64,000 nt of DNA from Naumannella cuiyingiana (lineage in GTDB: Bacteria; Actinomycetota; Actinomycetes; Propionibacteriales; Propionibacteriaceae): positions 806,001-870,000 of the forward strand of contig NZ_JACBZS010000001.1 of the NCBI RefSeq assembly GCF_013408305.1, in the 5' to 3' direction. The notes under the pieces were generated by a model. That model was not told where the DNA came from. It did not search any database and saw only the letters and a program-made list of their open reading frames with translations. Below are positions 8,988 through 17,918 of this stretch, piece after piece (position 1 is the first letter of the stretch; each line of letters begins with the position of its first letter). The translations under genes and the position numbers were made by a program.

Positions 8988-9607
8988 TGTTCACCGGAAT
9001 CGTGGCCGAGCTGGGCACCGTGGTGGAGGCCGGGGCCGGCCGACTGGTGATCACCTGCACCGAGGTGCTGGCCGATGCGGGGCTCGGCGACTCGATCGCG
9101 GTCAACGGCTGCTGCCTGACCGTGGTGGAGCGGGGTGCCGACTGGTGGCGCGCCGATCTCAGCGCCGAGACGCTGCGGCGTACCGCGTTGGGCGAGCTGG
9201 TGGCGGGCGACGTGGTGAATCTGGAGCGCCCGGCCAGGCTGGGCGGACGGCTGGACGGGCACCTGGTCACCGGTCATGTCGACGGGATCGGGCGAGTCCT
9301 CTCCCCCGCCCCGGACCTGCGAGTGTCGCTGCCGGATGATCTTGCGCGCTATGTGGTGGCGAAGGGCTCGATCGCCGTGGACGGGGTGAGCCTGACGGTG
9401 GTCGAGCCGGATGATCATTCCTTCGGCGCGGCGATCATCCCGCACACCGCCTCGGTCACCACGCTCGGCCGCCGGGCGCCGGGCGATGCGGTGCATCTGG
9501 AGGCCGATGTGACCGCCAAGCATGTCGAGCGGCTGCTCGCGTGGCGGGACGAGCGGCTGCTCGCGTGGCGGGACGAGCGGCTGCTCGCGTGGCGGGACGA
9601 GCGATGA
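8987..9607 (+). CDS. ribE: Riboflavin synthase alpha subunit with repeated C-terminal tail
   Basis: Converts two molecules of 6,7-dimethyl-8-ribityllumazine to riboflavin. The 206 residues contain two lumazine-binding barrels: MFTGIVAELG with NGCCLTVVE, then GHLVTGHVDGIG with DGVSLTVVE. The family usually ends shortly after the KHVERLL segment. Here LLAWRDER is repeated three times, encoded by a perfect 24-bp tandem repeat that runs into the ribB start. The tail adds about 16 residues of alternating hydrophobic and charged character and may form a helix. It overlaps ribB by 4 nt (ATGA). Confidence 0.96.
   Translation: MFTGIVAELGTVVEAGAGRLVITCTEVLADAGLGDSIAVNGCCLTVVERGADWWRADLSAETLRRTALGELVAGDVVNLERPARLGGRLDGHLVTGHVDGIGRVLSPAPDLRVSLPDDLARYVVAKGSIAVDGVSLTVVEPDDHSFGAAIIPHTASVTTLGRRAPGDAVHLEADVTAKHVERLLAWRDERLLAWRDERLLAWRDER
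9530..9601 (+). repeat. 24-bp tandem repeat, three copies
   Basis: Three identical units at 9530-9553, 9554-9577 and 9578-9601, in frame, encoding RLLAWRDE three times at the ribE C terminus. The array stops two bases before the ribB ATG (9604). Confidence 0.97.
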
Positions 9608-10224
9608 GCGCGGTCGAGGAGGCGGTCGCCGCCATCGCGGCGGGCGGGATGGCGCTGGTGCTCGATGCCGCCGACCGCGAGGCCGAGGGCGATCTGATCA
9701 TGGCCGCGGACGCGGCCGACGCGTCGTCGCTGGCGTTCTTCCTGGCCCACACCTCGGGCTTCATCTGCTGCGCGATCACGCCCGAGCGGGCCGACGAGCT
9801 CGCGCTGCCGGCGATGACGAGCGCGCAGGAGGACCCGCTGCGCACGGCGTACCTGGTCACCGTCGACGTCGCGGACGCCGGGACGGGGATCTCCGCCGCG
9901 GAGCGCGCGGGTGCCGCCCGGGCGCTGGCCGATCCGTCGGCCGGGCCCGAGGCCTTGCGCCGGCCCGGGCACCTGGTGCCGCTGCGGGCGCGGCCGGGCG
10001 GGGTTGCGGAGCGGCCCGGGCACACCGAGGCCGCGGTCGACCTGGCGCGCCTGGCGGGGCGGGCGCCCGCGGGTGTGCTGTGCGAGGTGGTGACGGCGGA
10101 CAAGCGGGGCATGGCCCGCGCGCCCGAGCTGCGTCGGTTCGCCGCCCGGCACGCCCTACCGATGATCACGATCGCGGAACTGTCCGCACACCTGGAGGAG
10201 AGGCTGGCATGGGCACGGATGTGA
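9604..10224 (+). CDS. ribB: 3,4-dihydroxy-2-butanone-4-phosphate synthase, stand-alone
   Basis: Makes the four-carbon precursor of the lumazine ring from ribulose 5-phosphate. Family motifs are DREAEGDLI (metal and substrate binding), GTGISAAERA, RPGHLVPL and HTEAAVDLARLAG. At 206 residues it is a single domain; the GTP cyclohydrolase II half found in the common actinobacterial RibBA fusion is absent and ribA does not occur elsewhere in the window. Its ATG overlaps the ribE stop, and its last 16 bases overlap ribH. The activity call is firm; the missing partner must lie elsewhere in the genome (inference). Confidence 0.92.
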   Translation: MSAVEEAVAAIAAGGMALVLDAADREAEGDLIMAADAADASSLAFFLAHTSGFICCAITPERADELALPAMTSAQEDPLRTAYLVTVDVADAGTGISAAERAGAARALADPSAGPEALRRPGHLVPLRARPGGVAERPGHTEAAVDLARLAGRAPAGVLCEVVTADKRGMARAPELRRFAARHALPMITIAELSAHLEERLAWARM

Positions 10225-10709
10225 GGTACGCCGGGCGGGTCGAGCCCGCCCTCGACGCGACGGGTCTGCGGATCGCCGTGGCGTGTGGGCGGTTCAACGA
10301 TCACGTGACGATGCGGCTGCTGGAGGGTACGCGGCGCGAGCTGGCGGGCCTCGGCGGGGAACCGGCCGTGGAGGCCTGGGTGCCGGGCGCGTTCGAGCTG
10401 CCGTTCGCCTGTCGGCGGCTGGCGGTTGATCATGACGCGGTGATCGCACTCGGCTGCGTGATCCGCGGCGACACCGCGCATTTCGATCATGTCGCCGGGC
10501 AGGCGGCGGCCGGGCTGATGCGGGTCGGGCTGGACACCGGCGTACCGGTCGTCTTCGGCGTACTGACGACCGAGAACATCGACCAGGCATTGGCCCGCAG
10601 CGAGGGCGCCGGCGGCCACAATGTCGGCGCCGAGGCCGCCCGGACCGCCGTCGAGATGAGCCGCTTCGGTGACCGGGCGCGCGTCAGCGCAGGGGGACGG
10701 TCTCGCTGA
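10209..10709 (+). CDS. ribH: 6,7-dimethyl-8-ribityllumazine synthase
   Basis: Penultimate enzyme of riboflavin synthesis, condensing the butanone phosphate with the ribitylamino-pyrimidine; usually forms 60-subunit shells or pentamers. In 166 residues the family motifs are VACGRFNDHVTMRLLEG, WVPGAFELPFA, ALGCVIRGDTAHFDHV (catalytic His) and FGVLTTENIDQA. The start ATG lies 16 nt inside ribB. The 3' end overlaps the convergent MFS gene by 26 bp, so there is no room for a separate terminator between them. Confidence 0.95.
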   Translation: MGTDVRYAGRVEPALDATGLRIAVACGRFNDHVTMRLLEGTRRELAGLGGEPAVEAWVPGAFELPFACRRLAVDHDAVIALGCVIRGDTAHFDHVAGQAAAGLMRVGLDTGVPVVFGVLTTENIDQALARSEGAGGHNVGAEAARTAVEMSRFGDRARVSAGGRSR

Positions 10710-12129
10710 CGCGGCCGATCCGGAGGGCGAACGGGAGGGCCAACACGGCGACGACCATCATCGCGGAGGCGACGGTGCCGAAGGTCAGCGGCAGGTTTCC
10801 CGACGGGTGCAGCGCGGCGAAGATCGTGCCGGACAGGCCGACGAAGATGCTGACGCCGATGCCCTCGGCGATCTGCAGCGAGGCGGCATTGCGGCCCTGC
10901 TGCGCGGTCGGCGACAGCGTCATCACGACCAGGCTGGTGCTCGCCACGGCGAGCCCCATCCCCAGGCCGGCGATCACCCAGCCGAGGGCGACGATCCCGG
11001 GCCAGGCGGCCGGCAGCCAGGACGCGATCGAAGCCACGCCGACCCCGACCGCGACGGCGATCACCCCGAACACGACGAGCCGATTGCGGCTCCCCCGCAC
11101 CCACGGGCGCGACTGGCCCCAGGCGCCGAGGGCCCAGCCGAGCGAGCCGACGGTGAGGATCGCTCCGGCCAGGGTCAGGCTCAGGCCGCGGGTTTCGACC
11201 AGCATCAGCGGCAGGAACGACTCGGCACCGAAGAACGCGCCGGGGAAGATCATCCGGCACCAGACCACCGAGGCCAGGCCGCGCCGCATCCGCGCGAACC
11301 CTTCCGGCATCAGCTTCGGCAGCGCGATCACCAGCAGCACCACCCCGACGGCGGCGAACAGCCCGGCGAGCGGCGCCATCCCGGCCGCCCACGACTGGCC
11401 GGCCGCCTGCAGGGATGCCGCGGCCGCCGCCGCCAACCCCGGTGCCCACAGCGGAATCGGGGTCGCATTGTCGGCATCGGCGTCGAGCAGACCGGCGCGC
11501 GCCACCCGGACCACGATGGGGATCACCAGCACCGCCGCGAGCAACAGCAGCGGCAGCACGGAGAAGAAGACCCAGTGCCAGGACAGCCGTTCGGCCAGCC
11601 AGCCCGCGATCGGCGGCCCGACGAAGGCCGGCACCACCCAGGCGGCCGAGATCCACGCCATCACCCGCGCCCGGTCCGCATCGTCGAAGAGCCGCGCGAT
11701 CACCACGGTCAGGCTGACGAACATCGCGCCGGCGCCGAGCCCCTGGGTGAGCCGGCCGACGAGCAGCATCGGCCAGACCGGCGCGACCCCCGCGACCACG
11801 AGCCCGACGGCGAACAGGGCGAACCCGATCAGCATCGGGCGCAGCGGCCCGATCCGGTCGTTCACCCGGCCGCCGACCGCCGTGCCGACGAGCTGACCGA
11901 TGACGAACAAGGTGAACGCCCAGGCGTAGTAGGTCAGGCCGTCGAGGTCGCGCGCCGCCTCCGGCATGGCGGTCGCCACCGCGATGTTCTCGAAGGCGGC
12001 GCTGAACACCCCCGAGACCATGCCGATGATCAGCATCGGGGTGGGTCGGATCGTGCCGTCCGCCCGCACGGACACGCCGCCGACCGATCGGGACGTCGAC
12101 GCGGTGACATCGGAGGGACGGTCGGGCAC
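10684..12129 (-). CDS. MFS transporter, drug/H+ antiporter-like
   Basis: A 12-14 helix major-facilitator permease of about 481 residues. Recognisable signatures are GRVNDRIGPLRPML after the second helix (motif A) and VGRLTQGLGAGAMFV (motif C-like region of exporters). Substrate is unknown; a location after the riboflavin operon is only suggestive. The open frame extends to a TTG at 12141; I prefer the GTG at 12129 because a GAGGTGG run (12150-12144) is too close to the TTG. The divergent neighbour is DUF3039. Confidence 0.85.
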   Translation of the reverse strand: MPDRPSDVTASTSRSVGGVSVRADGTIRPTPMLIIGMVSGVFSAAFENIAVATAMPEAARDLDGLTYYAWAFTLFVIGQLVGTAVGGRVNDRIGPLRPMLIGFALFAVGLVVAGVAPVWPMLLVGRLTQGLGAGAMFVSLTVVIARLFDDADRARVMAWISAAWVVPAFVGPPIAGWLAERLSWHWVFFSVLPLLLLAAVLVIPIVVRVARAGLLDADADNATPIPLWAPGLAAAAAASLQAAGQSWAAGMAPLAGLFAAVGVVLLVIALPKLMPEGFARMRRGLASVVWCRMIFPGAFFGAESFLPLMLVETRGLSLTLAGAILTVGSLGWALGAWGQSRPWVRGSRNRLVVFGVIAVAVGVGVASIASWLPAAWPGIVALGWVIAGLGMGLAVASTSLVVMTLSPTAQQGRNAASLQIAEGIGVSIFVGLSGTIFAALHPSGNLPLTFGTVASAMMVVAVLALPFALRIGRVSETVPLR

Positions 12130-12216
12130 AGGGTCATGCAACCACCTCGACCCCGCTTCACGTCAACGCAACGCGGGTCCAGGTCGGCGCAACGGGGCCG
12201 ACGTAGACTCCCGCCC

Positions 12217-12480
12217 ATGACGCAGCAGCAGTTGAGCCCGGGCGCGGAGACGATCCTCGACGAGCGCACCGACACCACCCCGGTGGAGCCGGGTGATCAT
12301 GAACGGCTCTCGCACTACGTCGCGAAGGACAAGCTGACCGAGGCGATGGTGATGGGTACGCCGGTGATCGCGCTGTGCGGGAAGGTGTGGGTCCCGAGCC
12401 GCAACCCGGACAAGTTCCCGGTCTGCCCGGAGTGCAAGGAGATCTGGGAGACCCTGCGCCCGGAGGACGGCGAGGACTGA
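12217..12480 (+). CDS. DUF3039 family protein
   Basis: An 87-residue conserved actinobacterial protein of unknown function. It carries a probable zinc ribbon: Cys in VIALCGKVW and the pair in PVCPECKEIW. The acidic N terminus (residues 1-30) looks disordered. TAGACT at 12204-12209 is followed by seven bases and then ATG, so the mRNA is probably leaderless. It is followed by the large non-coding repeat region shared with the convergent ahcY gene. Confidence 0.88.
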   Translation: MTQQQLSPGAETILDERTDTTPVEPGDHERLSHYVAKDKLTEAMVMGTPVIALCGKVWVPSRNPDKFPVCPECKEIWETLRPEDGED

Positions 12481-12505
12481 GGTCGTTCGCGTACCCCTCG
12501 GCACA

Positions 12506-12535
12506 ACCGACCACTTGTGGGGATGTCGGCGCCCG
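12506..12535 (+). repeat. Partial copy of repeat family 1
   Basis: Thirty bases matching the left end of the 96-bp repeat that follows (ACCGACCACTTG, then GGATGTCGGCGCCCG). A direct repeat GTTCGCGTACCCC lies on either side (12485 and 12546). Confidence 0.65.
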
Positions 12536-12567
12536 CCGCGCGGCAGTTCGCGTACCCCCTCGCCGAT

Positions 12568-12663
12568 ACCGACCACTCGCCGGGATATCGGCGCCCGTCG
12601 ACCCAAATCGCCCACCAAAACCCTGACGAGCGGTCGATATCGGCGATGCGGGTACGCCCGACC
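12568..12663 (+). repeat. Family 1 dispersed repeat, copy I
   Basis: A 96-bp unit running from ACCGACCACTCG to GGTACGCCCGACC. It matches copy II (12754-12849) at about 88 of 96 positions by eye, with no gaps. GACCACTCG (12571-12579) faces CGAGCGGTC (12627-12635), an imperfect inverted pair around a 47-nt middle. Confidence 0.85.
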
Positions 12664-12753
12664 TCAGCCACCGCACGGACCCACCGCAACGCGCGGCCCC
12701 GACCGCACTCATCGACGCCGCGTCCACGCCTGACCCGCCGACCGTCCGCCACA

Positions 12754-12849
12754 ACCGACCACTCGCCCGGATATTGGCGCCCGCCGACCCAGATCGATGA
12801 CCAAAACCCTGACGAGCGGTCGATATCGGCCATGCGGGTACGCCCGACC
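12754..12849 (+). repeat. Family 1 dispersed repeat, copy II
   Basis: Same length and ends as copy I and the same inverted arms. The stretch ACCAAAACCCTGACGAGCGG and the GTCGATATCGGC after it are unchanged between copies. It ends where the family 2 hairpin begins (12850). Confidence 0.85.
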
Positions 12850-12917
12850 CGCGGATGCCGGTTCCGTTCGCGGTAACAAGGGCAACCCACAATCCGCGGG
12901 CCGAACCGGCAGCCGCG
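12850..12917 (+). repeat. Family 2 hairpin element (24-nt arms)
   Basis: Left arm 12850-12873 and right arm 12894-12917 are near-complementary, built on TGCCGGTT facing AACCGGCA. The 20-nt loop holds GGGCAAC, also found in the loops of the two related elements near 30.6 and 31.0 kb. Confidence 0.8.
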
Positions 12918-12926
12918 AACGATACT

Positions 12927-12975
12927 CAGCTCGCGGATGCCGATTCAGCTCGCGGATGCCGGTTCAGCTCGCGGG
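12927..12975 (+). repeat. Family 2 tandem array, 19-bp period
   Basis: Two full units (12927-12945 and 12946-12964) of CAGCTCGCGGATGCCGRTT plus a partial third. It is the same unit as the four-copy array at 30526-30601, allowing for rotation. Confidence 0.85.
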
Positions 12976-12982
12976 GTCGGAT

Positions 12983-12998
12983 CGCGGGCGCGCCCGCG
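12983..12998 (-). terminator. 16-bp perfect palindrome after ahcY
   Basis: CGCGGGCGCGCCCGCG lies immediately after the ahcY stop. It can form a strong hairpin, but no T-run follows, so it is at best a non-canonical terminator. Confidence 0.35.
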
Positions 12999-12999
12999 G

Positions 13000-14451
<1,452 letters not shown>

Positions 14452-14530
14452 AGGGTTCCCTTCGTCGTGTCCGCGGACATCCTAGGCCCCGCGGGCCGGC
14501 ACACGAAGCCGCGCCGGGGCGCCGAGCAGC

Positions 14531-15160
14531 TCAGAGCACGAACAAGATGACGGAGACGACGAGCGCGGCGGCGGCGATCCACCAGACCACCGTCAGCGGG
14601 AGCGCCATCCGGGAGACGAAGTCGGTGACGCCCCGCAGCCCGGCCGGGATCGAGCCACGCCAGGCATGCAGGTTGCGCGCCGTGACCGCGAAGAACATCG
14701 GCATCGTGATGGCCCAGACCGCCATGCAGTAGGGGCAGATGGCGCCGATGTCGAACATCGTGTTGATCATCAGCCAGTGCACGAAGACCGCGCCGAAGAT
14801 CACTCCCGCCTGCAGGCCGCCCCAGAACCACTCGGCGAACCGCGCCCCGGCCAGCAGCCCCATGCCGACGGCGATGGTGATTCCGAAGCAGACCAGGCCG
14901 AGGAACGGGTTGGGGAAGCCGAACGCGTTCGACTGCCACGAGCGCATCACCTCGGCGCACTGGATCTGCGCGTTGATGTCGCAGACCAGCGCCTGGTCCG
15001 GATTCTGCAGCAAGGTGATCTTCTCGATGCTCAGCGCCATCGCGCAGAACAGCCCGACCGCGGAGCAGATCACCAGGATCAGCCCCAGTGCTCGCCGGGA
15101 GAGCGGCTCGGGATCGGTGTCGACGACCTCGTCGTCGAGCAGCTCGTCGGTCATCGTCAT
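14531..15160 (-). CDS. Vitamin K epoxide reductase (VKOR) family membrane protein
   Basis: A 209-residue integral membrane thiol oxidoreductase. VKOR homologues reoxidise DsbA-like proteins during disulfide formation outside the membrane, passing electrons to menaquinone. About five membrane helices are visible. The loop cysteines are in CDINAQIQC and the active pair is ICPYC in [14 protein letters not shown] at 15160 is chosen because it overlaps the aroQ stop as ATGA, although the frame extends further upstream. No DsbA-like partner is present in the window. Confidence 0.9.
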   Translation of the reverse strand: MTMTDELLDDEVVDTDPEPLSRRALGLILVICSAVGLFCAMALSIEKITLLQNPDQALVCDINAQIQCAEVMRSWQSNAFGFPNPFLGLVCFGITIAVGMGLLAGARFAEWFWGGLQAGVIFGAVFVHWLMINTMFDIGAICPYCMAVWAITMPMFFAVTARNLHAWRGSIPAGLRGVTDFVSRMALPLTVVWWIAAAALVVSVILFVL

Positions 15161-15609
15161 TCCTGTTCCTCGTCTCGGCGCGCGATGCGGTCGGCGAGGG
15201 CACGCAGCGCGAGCCGATAGCCGTCGACGCCGAGGCCGGCGATCACACCGGTGGCGTAGGGGGTGATGTAGGAGTGTCGCCGAAACTCCTCGCGGGCATG
15301 CACATTGCTCAGGTGCACCTCGATCAGGTCCGCCGTGCGCTGGGCGACGGCATCGGCGATCGCGATCGAGTAGTGGGTCCACGCCGCCGGGTTCAGCACC
15401 ACCGGCAGCGATTCGTCGGCGGCCTCGTGCAACCAGCCGATCATCTCGGCCTCGGCGTCGGTCTGCCGGACCTCGATACCCAGGCCCAGTCCGGACCCGA
15501 AGTCCACCAGTTGTGCCGCGAGTTGATCATGGGTGAGCGACCCGTAGATCTCCGGTTCGCGGCGACCGAGGCGGCCGAGATTGGGGCCGTTCAGAACGAG
15601 TACGCGCAT
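15157..15609 (-). CDS. aroQ: Type II 3-dehydroquinate dehydratase
   Basis: Third step of the shikimate pathway, dehydrating 3-dehydroquinate. The small 150-residue type II fold has [19 protein letters not shown] (catalytic Tyr at its end), NPAAWTHYS and [14 protein letters not shown]. The NPGA segment common in the family is NPAAW here. It sits between a cation transporter gene and the VKOR gene, overlapping both by one to four bases, so the three form a translationally coupled operon without an obvious functional theme. Confidence 0.93.
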   Translation of the reverse strand: MRVLVLNGPNLGRLGRREPEIYGSLTHDQLAAQLVDFGSGLGLGIEVRQTDAEAEMIGWLHEAADESLPVVLNPAAWTHYSIAIADAVAQRTADLIEVHLSNVHAREEFRRHSYITPYATGVIAGLGVDGYRLALRALADRIARRDEEQE

Positions 15610-16583
15610 CAGTGCTCCGCGCCGTCGGGTCGCGGTGCCGGCCGGTAGTCGGCGGCGTAGATGTCGGGCTCGAGGTAGCAGTGGGTGACCGTCGGCTCGG
15701 CGGCGGCGATCCGCTCCTCCGCGGCGTTGATCACCCGGGCGACATCGTCGGCGCTGGTCGCATCGGCAACGGAGATCTTGGCCGCGACCAGAACGTCGTC
15801 GGGGCCGAGCTGCAGGGTACGCAGGTTCAGCAGCCGGTCGACCCCGGGCGTACCGGTGATCGCCTCGGTGATCGCCTCGATGTCCTCCGCGCTCGCCGAC
15901 TCGCCGATCAGCAGGGAGCGCATCTCCCAGGCCAGCACGGCGGCGACGACGACCAGCAGGACGCCGATCATGGCGGTGCCGATCACGTCGAAGATCCCGT
16001 TGCCGGTGAGCAGGGTCAGGCCGACACCGAACAGGGCGAGGACCAGACCGATCAGGGCCGCCAGATCCTCCAACAGGATCACCGGAAGCTCCGGGGACTT
16101 GGAATTGCGGATGAAGGCGGGGAAGCTCTGCCGGCCGCGCGCGGCATTGCCCTCCTTGAGCGCCGTGCGGAAGGAGAACGACTCGGCGATGATCGCGAAT
16201 CCCAGCACCGCCAGCGGCACCCACCACCACTGGCTCTCCAGCAGCTCGTTCGGGTGGCCGGTGCGTACCTCCTCGAACTTGTGGTACGCCTCGTAGAGCG
16301 CGAACAGGCCGCCGACGGAGAACAGCACGATCGACACGACGAAGGCATAGAGGTAGCGGACCCGGCCGTAGCCGAACGGATGCTCGGCGTCGGCCGGCTG
16401 CCGGCCGCGCCGACCGCCGATCAGCAACAACACCTGGTTGCCGGAGTCGGCGACCGAGTGGATCGCCTCGGCCAGCATCGAGGAGGCACCCGTCAGCCCC
16501 CAGGCGACGAACTTCGCGACGGCAATCGACAGATTCGCCGTCAGGGCCGCCACGACGGCCCTGGTCCCTCCCTCAGCGCTCAC
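15609..16583 (-). CDS. Cation diffusion facilitator transporter
   Basis: A 324-residue efflux carrier, probably for zinc or another divalent metal. An N-terminal membrane domain of about six helices includes [16 protein letters not shown], the helix-2 metal site with His and Asp, and [12 protein letters not shown] in helix 5. A cytosolic C-terminal domain follows from about residue 215. [15 protein letters not shown] is typical of the ZNT9-like branch. The start is GTG at 16583; CACAAT lies eight bases upstream on the coding strand and may be its -10 box. Confidence 0.9.
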   Translation of the reverse strand: MSAEGGTRAVVAALTANLSIAVAKFVAWGLTGASSMLAEAIHSVADSGNQVLLLIGGRRGRQPADAEHPFGYGRVRYLYAFVVSIVLFSVGGLFALYEAYHKFEEVRTGHPNELLESQWWWVPLAVLGFAIIAESFSFRTALKEGNAARGRQSFPAFIRNSKSPELPVILLEDLAALIGLVLALFGVGLTLLTGNGIFDVIGTAMIGVLLVVVAAVLAWEMRSLLIGESASAEDIEAITEAITGTPGVDRLLNLRTLQLGPDDVLVAAKISVADATSADDVARVINAAEERIAAAEPTVTHCYLEPDIYAADYRPAPRPDGAEH

Positions 16584-16622
16584 GAGACGCCATTGTGCCA
16601 GCGCCGCCGAAGATGGGAACCA

Positions 16623-17645
16623 TCACTGGAGCCGATCCAGGCCGACGGCGAGATAGCAGGCGGTGAAGAGCCCGGTCTGCAGGACGGTGGCGTAGCGCTC
16701 CAGGTCGGACCCGTGCTGGGCCGAGATCAGGCAGACCCGGACGTCGTGGCGGGCCGCGGCGCCGGTCAGCCGGTTGCGGTCCAGCCTGACGTGCTCGTCG
16801 GCCGAGCCGTCGTCGAGCTCGATCAGGGCCGGGCGTCGATCGGCGGGCGCATCGTCGGTGAACGGATCGGCGAACGGGTCTCGGCGGCCGGCCGCCTCGA
16901 TCACCGGCGCCAGCTCGCCCGCATCGGCGGCCAGCGCGGCCCGCCCGGTCGCGGCCCGGATGGCCTCGGCGATCCGGCGGCTGGCCCGCGCGGCCAGTAC
17001 CGACCCGCCCCAGATCAGCGGCTGCGCATCGGCCAGGCCGAGCGCGATGTCCTTGGCCGGGTTGGTGGCGATGCTCTCGTGCGGCGAACAGTCCTCGGCA
17101 ACCCGGTCCATGGCGTCGGCAACCTGTTCCGGCGAGGTGGACGGGCCGAGCCCGGCGTCGTGCAGGCCGGCCAGGGCGATCACGACGGCGGCCAGCGGGT
17201 CGCCGGTCACGGTCGGCAACACGATGCTGGAACGGCCGCCGGCGAACTCGGCGATCGCGGACGGCACCGGGCAGGCGATCATCAGGGTGGCGCCGCGGCG
17301 TACCGCCTCGCGGACGGTGGCGATCAGGTCGGGCGAACCGCCGTCGGAGGCGCTGACCACCACCAGATCGAGCGCGCCGACCCAGCCGGGCAGGCCGGGG
17401 CGGGGCCAGGCCAGGAACGGCACCGGGCAGGTCGGCTCCAGCAGCGCGCGGATCAGCCGGGCCTCGCCGCCCGCGGCGATCACCGCCCGCGGTCGCGGGA
17501 GGTCGCGCAGCGCCGCGCGCCCACTCTCGGCACCCTCGGCCTCCCGGCGTACCCGCGCCCCGGCCGACGCCAGCCGGCGCAGCACATCGTCGGCGCGACC
17601 CAGCGCCAGCGGATTCTCCAGTCGGGCGTCGTCGAACTCTGCCAC
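16623..17645 (-). CDS. SIS-domain phosphosugar isomerase-like protein (Rv3256c type)
   Basis: A 340-residue protein of the bifunctional phosphoglucose/phosphomannose isomerase type, which interconverts fructose 6-phosphate with glucose or mannose 6-phosphate. Support is moderate: sugar-binding regions such as VVSASDGGSPD and LIWGGSVLAARASRRIAEAI are present, but several SIS serines are not obvious, so catalysis is uncertain. Its position after manB and the Trm112 gene is conserved in actinobacteria and suggests supply of mannose 6-phosphate. The GTG start follows GAGGGGC by a few bases. Confidence 0.75.
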   Translation of the reverse strand: MAEFDDARLENPLALGRADDVLRRLASAGARVRREAEGAESGRAALRDLPRPRAVIAAGGEARLIRALLEPTCPVPFLAWPRPGLPGWVGALDLVVVSASDGGSPDLIATVREAVRRGATLMIACPVPSAIAEFAGGRSSIVLPTVTGDPLAAVVIALAGLHDAGLGPSTSPEQVADAMDRVAEDCSPHESIATNPAKDIALGLADAQPLIWGGSVLAARASRRIAEAIRAATGRAALAADAGELAPVIEAAGRRDPFADPFTDDAPADRRPALIELDDGSADEHVRLDRNRLTGAAARHDVRVCLISAQHGSDLERYATVLQTGLFTACYLAVGLDRLQ

Positions 17646-17654
17646 CGCTGCCCC

Positions 17655-17870
17655 TCAGGCGGGACGGCCGGCGAGCGTGGGGCGCGCCTCGTCGACGAGC
17701 AGCACGGGAATCCCGTCCCGGACGGGGTACGCCAGACCGCACTCCGGCCCGAGGCAGATCAACTCGCCGCGATCATGATCGACCGCCAACCGCTGGCGGC
17801 AGCGCGGGCAGGCGAGGATGTCGAGCAGATCGGCGCTGAGCGCCACGCCGTCGTCGGGTCCGGACTCCAT
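17655..17870 (-). CDS. Trm112-like small zinc-ribbon protein
   Basis: A 71-residue protein of the Trm112/UPF0434 family. DILACPRCRQRL supplies a zinc-binding Cys pair and CLGPECGLAYPVRDGIPVLL the typical C-terminal half; the second Cys pair here is CLGPEC. In other organisms such proteins activate methyltransferases; the bacterial role is not settled. TAGACT (17882-17877) is six bases before the ATG, indicating a leaderless message separate from manB. Confidence 0.88.
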   Translation of the reverse strand: MESGPDDGVALSADLLDILACPRCRQRLAVDHDRGELICLGPECGLAYPVRDGIPVLLVDEARPTLAGRPA

Positions 17871-17918
17871 GCGGGCAGTCTAGGCGCAGCGACGCATCGC
17901 GTTCGCGGCATTGTGCCG

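Noticed and set aside
10669-12480. A 603-residue plus-strand frame ending in DUF3039
   Set aside because: Only the last 87 codons are real (DUF3039, with its own promoter). The rest is the antisense of the MFS transporter gene.
12568-12849. Family 1 repeats considered as a CRISPR array
   Set aside because: Units are 96 bp, only two are adjacent, the intervening sequence is about 90 bp, and no cas gene is present.
14452-14484. Short upstream frame ([10 protein letters not shown]) overlapping the ahcY start
   Set aside because: Its ATG lies within the TAGGAT -10 box, so it would not be transcribed from that promoter.
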